The position numbers and the translations under genes are program-made. A stretch of DNA of 64,000 bases from Closterium sp. Naga37s-1 (lineage: Eukaryota > Streptophyta > Zygnematophyceae > Desmidiales > Closteriaceae): the NCBI GenBank assembly GCA_947471745.1, contig CANJKZ010000172.1, positions 3,631,001 through 3,695,000 of the forward strand, in the 5' to 3' direction. The notes under the pieces were generated by a model that was not told the DNA's origin, did no database searches, and saw only the letters and a program-made list of their open reading frames with translations. Shown here piece after piece: positions 58,080 through 64,000 of the stretch. Positions within the stretch are counted from its first letter, which is position 1. The number at the start of each line of letters is the position of its first letter.

Positions 58080-61000
58080 ATGAGGAAGGCGCGCGCGGTT
58101 GTGGCCGTGGACGTGGTCCCGTCGCTCGCTGCCCTTGCCGCACCCGACGGCCCCCAGCCGGAACGACCGCCGCTATTGCCCGTGGCTTCCCCCCCTGCGC
58201 ATGTCCCGTTGCCTGACTCCGATGCCGCACACGCCGCTCGCCCCGACCGTCACCGAGCGGGCATGAACGGGGTTATGGGCGAAGAAGGTGGGCGCAGGGG
58301 GAAAGGCGCAGGTGCGATGGGTTTGCGGGTGTTGGAGGAGGTAGAAGGCGATGCGGGCGACAGTGACGTGCGCGCAGTAACCTTCGACTCCCCCCCGCCT
58401 CTTTCCGATAGCTCCCCCGGCAGCGGACGATCAATGCGGCATTTGGGCTCGAGCAGGAGTATGACTATATCGAGAGGGCCCAGCATGGGGGAAGAGGAGG
58501 ACGACGACGGCGACGACGACGGGTTGTTGAGTGTGCGGCGAGGGGGCGCGGCGCCGCCGCTTTCGCTCTGGGACGACGACGACTCGCGTTTGGACAGTTC
58601 CCGATCCAATGCCACGCCCGGCAGCGGCCGCAGCTTCCGCAGCAGCAGCAGCAGCAGCGGCGGCGGTGCGTCGGGTGGCGGGCGCGCGCCGAAGAAGCAC
58701 ACGGGGGTGGGCCCGGCGCTGCAGCAGCGCCCGCTGCCGCAGTCCATGAGCATGAACCGTGCGCGCATGCGCCTGGCGGGCATGAAGCTGGACCTGCGCG
58801 TGCTGCCTTCCGGGCCCGCGGGCGTGCTCCTGCCCGAGCAGTCCGCCGCGCAACACCTCCCCGCGCAGGGCGATACGGCCGCTGGGCCGGACGGGTTCTC
58901 GGTGACGGGGATGGGGGGAAGGTTCGACGGGGAGGGCGGGGCGGGCGAGGAAGAGGAGGAGGAGGAGAGCGGGGAGGAGATGCAGGTGCGCGATCGGAAG
59001 GAGAAGTTTGTGTTCTTCGAGAAGCAGTGCAGCCGCGTGCTGCCGCACGTGTACGTAGGCAGCGACGCCGTGGCGCGCGACAGAGGCATTTTGCGGCAGT
59101 CGGGCATCACGCACGTGGTCAACTGCGTCGGCTTCGTGTGCCCCGAGTACTTCCCGCACGACATCACCTACAAGACGCTCTGGCTGCAGGTAACCGCCGC
59201 TCTCGCTGCACTCGTTTTCGCCATTCCTTTCTTTTTCGCCCATCTGTTCCCCTTACCCACATGTCCGGCGCATTCACATGTGGGGCCTGTCCCCTCCGTG
59301 GCTTTGGCTGTGCTCGGCGCGCAGGACAACACGTCGGAGGACATCCAGTGCGTGCTGTACGATGTGTTTGACTTCGTCAACGAGGTCAAGCAGGTCAACG
59401 GCCGCGTCTTCGTGCACTGCTGCCAGGGCGTCTCGCGCTCCACGTCGTTGGTCATCGCCTACCTCATGTGGGCGCAGGTCCGTGCGCCGCGCCCACCCTC
59501 CGCCCTTTTGCCCCGCGCTCCCCGCTGCACCTGCGCGCCCACTTATGCGAGGGCATTCCCCCCGTCGTCTAGCATCCCTCGCATTCTGACTATTCCGCTG
59601 TCACGTCCCCGCTCTCCCACCGTGCATCCGCACTTCTTCCTTTCCGCTTCCCCACCTCCCCCCCCGCTTTCCCCCCTCCCCCCTCCCCCCCGCAGCAAGT
59701 GGAGTTCGAGGATGCGTTCCGCGTGGTGAAGGCCATCCGCGGCGTCGCGAGTCCCAACATGGGCTTCGCGTGCCAGCTGCTGCAGTGGCAGAAGCGCGTG
59801 CTCTCGCCGCCCACGCCCTCCTCCCCGCTGCCCCCTGCCGCTTCCCCACGCGCTCTCGCTGCTGCCGCTGCTGATGGCACTGTCGATAGCAGTGGGTGCA
59901 ACGGCGAGAGCGCGGGGCAGGGAGGGCGGGGAGGGCAGGGGGGGCGGCAGATGGAGAGTGTGTGCGTGTACCGCATGGCACCGCACTCGCCATACGACCC
60001 ACTGCACCTGGTGCCCAAGATGCTCACGGACGTGTCTGTCTCCGCACTCGACCCCCGCGGCGCCTTCATCGTGCAGGTCCGCCCCCGCCCTGCCTGCGCT
60101 CGCCGCCCTCGCGCCCCTCCCTCCCCGCCTTCTCTCACCCACTCCCTAGCCCACCCTCCCTTCCCCGTCTTCTTCCGTCCCGTTCTCCCTTCCCGTTCCC
60201 CTGTTCCTTGGCTCCTCCCTCACTGCTTGCACGCCTCTCACTATGCCTCCCCCTTTCCCCCCCGCTCTCCCCACTTCCCCCTCCACGACCCCATGCGTAT
60301 GCGCAGGTGGGAGCGGCGCTGTACGTGTGGCAGGGCGCGGAGTGCCGCGCGCCCATGCAGCAGCAGGCGCAGCACGCGGCGGCACAGATAGTGCGGTACG
60401 AGCGCCTGCCAGCAGCAGCGTCGCTGGTCCACCAGGGCCAGGAGCCGCACGGCTTCAGGGCCGCGCTCAGCGCGCAGCGCCTGGTGCGCGGCGGCAGCGG
60501 CGAGTGGGGCGTGTGTCTGAGCGTGCTGGAGCGCGAGGGGCTCACGTACCTGGGGCAGGACGCGCACCAGCTGCCCGGCCATGGCGCCTTGCACTCCGAC
60601 CCCGCTTCCATGCTGCCCGTGCTCGTGGCAGGAGGCAGAGGCGGTAGTGGGCGGGGCGTGGGCGATGGTGGGAGTGAGGGTGGGAGTAGACGGGGCGAGT
60701 GGGTGGTGGAGGAGCGGGAGGAGTACTCGTTTGACTTTGAGTGCTTTAACAAGGGGCTGGACGGGGGCACGCCGCAAGGAGCAGGGGCGCTGGCAGCGCC
60801 GCCCACCAAGGTGCTGCCGTATCAGCACAGGGGCTGGCTGGAGGCCACCCTGCCTCTCAACCCCGCCTACTCCCTCCCTTGGGACTCTCCCGACCCGACC
60901 CCACGTGGCGCTCAACCCTTGCCGGCACCGCCAACCCCAGCAGCAGCAGCAGGCAGCGGCGTTGGGTCGGCAGTGGCATCCACGAGCTCTGCTCTGGCGC

Positions 61001-62394
61001 GACTCACCGTGCACGACGAGGAGGTGGACGCAGGCAGCAAAGCAGGAGAGGCGCGCGAGGCGAGGGGAGGTGAGGAGGGGCGTGGGCCTCGCAAGCCAGT
61101 GTTTGCGCCGCTGCCACTGCATGCACACACGTCCATGCCGTCCCCCTCGTCCTTCTCTCCACGCTCCCTGGGTTTCTTCCCCCCCTCTGGCAGTGGTGCC
61201 TATGGCGCTGCTCTGAGCAAGTTCTCCAAGCCTGCTGCTGCTGCGCGCGACCCACACCGACTCAAGGACCAATCAGGCAGGCCCAAGGCAGTGGGCGACG
61301 GGGACACAGGTAATGGCGGTGACAATGCCAGTGGCAGTGGGAATGGCCGGGGGAATGGCGGTGGCAGTGGCAGTGGGTTGAGAATGGGAGGACTTCAAGT
61401 TTTCGAGTCAGGCAGCAGTGGCGGAGGGGTGAGGCGAGGCCTCCCCCCACTGACGCCCCGGACCAAAGGGAGCATGAAGGTGCAGCAGGAGAAAGGGTGG
61501 GGGGCAGAGGCAGATACAGGTGGTGAGGAGGGGGAGCTGATGCCAGTGGATGGACTGCAGGCGATCACAGAGGTGGATGACCCAGGGTTGCAAGAGCAGC
61601 ACAAGGGAGGGGATGCGGATGGGGACAGCGACGTGGGTGGTGGGGTAGGGCCTGTGTGGTTGCCATCTCCCAGACATGGCAAACCGAAGCTTAGAGCTGC
61701 ATGGGAGGAGGGCGAGGGGGACGAGGCAGAGGAGGAGGAGGAGAGAGGAAGGAGAGGTGAGGTGGGTGGTAAGGAGGACGAGGGGGTGGGAGCAGTGTTG
61801 GGAGCGCTGCCTCAAAGGAGAGGGAGGGTGGTACGTGGCTCTCAGAGCACAGGCAGCGAAGCAGGTGCAGTGGACGCACGTGGTAAGGCCCCCAAGCTCC
61901 CTCCAAGACCTGCTTTGCCGCCGTCCGCTCCGTCCGCTGCATCAGCTGGCAGCAGCAGCAGCAGCACTGCTGCAAATTTTGGTGCGGCTCTCCCTCCTGC
62001 CCCTCGTTCCAGCTCGCAGTCGAAAGGGCGGGGTGATGGTGGAGAGGGTTGGGGCGAGAGCGGGGAAGGGGAAGTGGACAAGGCAGAGAGCAGTGGGATG
62101 GATGCCTTTGGTGTGCCTCTCACTCCGAGACGACGACTGCCGCCCAGATCAGCATTTGGAAGGGGGTTCAAGGGAGACGATGCGGACCAAGCGGAGGATG
62201 GGGGGATGCGGTCAAAGAGGCAAGGGGTATCGCGCAAGGAGAAGGATTGGCCAGCGACTGGTGACGACTTTGGGGCAGAGGGTGGTGTGGGAGTGGAGGA
62301 GAGGGATGACATGGAGGTTGAGGATGGCATGGGTGCTGGTATGGCGCTCCCCACCCCTCGACGTCTAGGGCCACAAATCAAGAAGATATTCTAG
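58080..62394 (+). CDS. MKP1: MAP kinase phosphatase 1-like: dual-specificity phosphatase with gelsolin-like segment
   Basis: Exons 58080-59189, 59325-59477, 59696-60076 and 60307-62394; phases close, giving 1243 aa. Residues 1-310 are a disordered Ser/Asp/Gly-rich leader. The phosphatase domain (about 318-470) starts CSRVLPHVYVGSDAVARDRG. It has the general-acid region DNTSEDIQ and the active-site loop VHCCQGVSRSTS (nucleophile about Cys402). The segment MAPHSPYDPLHLVPKML...GAFIVQVGAALYVWQG is the gelsolin-like region that marks plant MKP1. The last 550 residues are low-complexity with RRLPPRSAFGRG-type basic patches. The family dephosphorylates MAP kinases in stress signalling. The protein is about 450 residues longer than land-plant MKP1 as I recall it. 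Its introns are short (135, 218 and 230 bp) and carry no exon echoes, unlike the ABCC gene. Confidence 0.92.
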
Positions 62395-63518
62395 GGTATC
62401 TGGAAGGATTATGAATGCATGGATACATGCATGCATGGACTTCAATGCATCGCCCATGTTTTTTCTTAGGTCAGACAGGTTTGCTTGGTGCACATTATAG
62501 TGGTACGTGGTACAGTACCTAATGTTGAACATCAGCTGTTCCCATTTTTTTGGGTGTGCCACTTGCCTGCGTATTAGTCTCAGATGGTTCTGTGTAGAAG
62601 GCTGCAGATACTTCTGCAGGTTTGTTCTCTTGCTCTACATACTTGAGAGTATGAGATGCTTTACGGCTAGAAACGAAATTATTTCTAATGCTTCATCATT
62701 GTAAGGGCTTGCTTCACACAAGATCATCGGAGCCTCTGGTCCGTCGCCAACCAAGAGAACAATTGTGAGGCCGAGCTACTGGTTACCTCATAACACGAAT
62801 TGTCCGAGACCTGGTCCGCTTTGGTCCGAGCCGGTCTGCGGGTCTGCCAGGTTTAATGGCAGTGATTGATGCTAATTGGTCAAACCAGACCGCGACAAAC
62901 AGTGGAGACGTGGTTCGGGCTGGCCCACACGACTAGCTCTGCTTCGGCGGACCAGGGGCTCTGTGGACCCTGCGAACACGCCCTAAGGTCGTATGAACAT
63001 GCACATTCTCTGGGTTCTGATTCGAGTGATTCGTATGGGTTCCGCGTTTTGACGACCCCTTGTATTTTGTAACCGAAGAGTAGTGCGTCAAACCACTTGA
63101 CGAGCCTGGTGGCTCCAGATCTCTCTCGGACCTTTCCCGAACCTAGACCCAGGCTGCTGGGAGGACACGCGGCAATATGAGCGGCGACAGGTGGTCCGCG
63201 GGTTTTGGGACGGTCTGGGCTGGAGGTGCGGAAAAGGACCTCGAGTCGTGATCAGATCGAGGAGGGAACAGGCTCGGAGGGAAGGCAAGGGCGGTGGAGG
63301 TGAGTTGGCCTGGCTCGGGATAGATGGGGCCGGGGAATGAATCGTTCATTCTGTTGTCCTTCCGGTCCGGGCAGTTGTTTGGCTGGAGCCTGGAACTCCC
63401 TCCCAAGTAGTTGCCGACGTTTCACGTTGATACCACGTTTGCCTGCCATACTTGTCCGCCGCCTCAGAAGGACAGGAGCAGCTAGCTTAGTTAACCGTAA
63501 GCAGGTGGGGTTGGTGAC
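62395..63518. other. 3' flank of the MKP1-like gene and intergenic DNA
   Basis: No gene I can support. Possible 3' UTR to about 62705. The stretch 62740-63320 has several GGTCCG / CGGACC motifs in both orientations (for example at 62751, 62796, 62812 and 62821), without a clear period. Confidence 0.6.
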
Positions 63519-64000
63519 ATGACTGAAGCATCGATGAACGCGGATCAAAGCCAGGGCTCGGGATCTGTTGTGGAATGCAGGGATCGCTTGGCCGTGGAGG
63601 AGCAGGGAGCGCAGCTGGATCTAGCAACAGCTGCCGCGGGAGGCGGCGCCAAGCGCGACGATGAGTGCGGCACGGTCCAAGGGCAGGGCGATGAGGCGAT
63701 TGCCGACCGGAACGACTGCCCTGTGGCGCCGCGAAGCAACGATCGGGATTCGCCAGGCGACGAGGTGCAGCGGAGCCCGGCTCGCCAGGAGCAGGCGGAC
63801 GACGTCGGCGCAGAGCGCCGCGGCGATGAAACGCGCGGATCGGCGCATGTTGTGCGCCAGCACGTGCCGAGCGCACCGCCGCATGAGCATCGCGACGACT
63901 CTGCGCACTTATGCTCGTGGTCGTCCACGTCGCGCGATCAGTCCGCCGACGTGACGGTTTGGCATATCAGCTGCTGCGCCGACCCCTCTGATCCTCACCA
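63519..64000 (+). CDS. Unrecognised gene start, runs off the right edge
   Basis: The ATG at 63519 opens a frame with no stop for 160 codons to the window end. It begins MTEASMNADQSQGSGSVVEC and is hydrophilic and Asp/Arg/Glu/Ala-rich until about residue 130. It then changes to a Trp/Cys/His-containing segment (VTVWHISCC), which may start a folded domain. High GC and codon bias resemble the MKP1-like exon 1. I do not recognise the family. An intron further on is likely, given the neighbours. Confidence 0.5.
   Translation, partial: MTEASMNADQSQGSGSVVECRDRLAVEEQGAQLDLATAAAGGGAKRDDECGTVQGQGDEAIADRNDCPVAPRSNDRDSPGDEVQRSPARQEQADDVGAERRGDETRGSAHVVRQHVPSAPPHEHRDDSAHLCSWSSTSRDQSADVTVWHISCCADPSDPH

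Overview
The window is nuclear DNA of a GC-rich, intron-rich eukaryote of the green lineage. The pointers are a plant-type MAP-kinase phosphatase (dual-specificity phosphatase plus gelsolin-like segment), plant-type GT65/O-FucT-like proteins, Copia retrotransposons with an initiator-tRNA-Met-type primer site, and GT-AG introns whose phases all close. A streptophyte alga such as a zygnematophyte is my best guess. I cannot prove the taxon from sequence alone.

Layout. (1) 1-18551, minus strand: an ABCC/MRP-type ABC transporter in which I could place 17 consecutive exons. It runs off the left edge before its second nucleotide-binding domain. Its introns are bloated by partial copies of the neighbouring exon ends ('exon echoes'), by minisatellites (one of about 2.87 kb) and by short GAG-NNNN-CTC palindromes. 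(2) 19338-19806: a hAT-like MITE with a perfect 8-bp target duplication. (3) 20085-22708 and 23727-26678, minus strand: two tandem paralogous O-fucosyltransferase-like genes of three exons each. (4) 28203-57029: a transposon cluster. It holds three Copia elements with very short (about 120-129 bp) LTRs and 5-bp target duplications (28203-34893, 36495-43014, 44048-51502), a Ty3/Gypsy-like gag fragment with part of its LTR, a 506-bp TIR element, a truncated fourth Copia element on the minus strand, and the LTR and gag start of a further element. A 21-bp satellite of about 1.2 kb lies between the first two Copia elements. (5) 58080-62394, plus strand: the MKP1-like phosphatase (4 exons, 1243 aa). 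(6) 63519-64000: the start of an unrecognised gene running off the right edge.

The main unusual signal is in part 1 and recurs in the second fucosyltransferase gene. Almost every intron with room carries one to five decayed copies of the adjacent exon end, splice site included. The junctions between copies repeatedly hold a 16-34 nt palindrome of the form TTTTGAG-NNNN-CTCAAAA, or its decayed remnant. The core varies (ACGT, TCGA, AATT). I read this as a dispersed palindrome-associated tandem-duplication process acting on genes. Assembly artefact is the main alternative. The retrotransposons add a second theme: coding regions look nearly identical while the LTRs are strongly diverged, two of the three near-complete elements have lost the gag N-terminal domain, and a short PQQLREW-type module is repeated in gag and again between integrase and reverse transcriptase.
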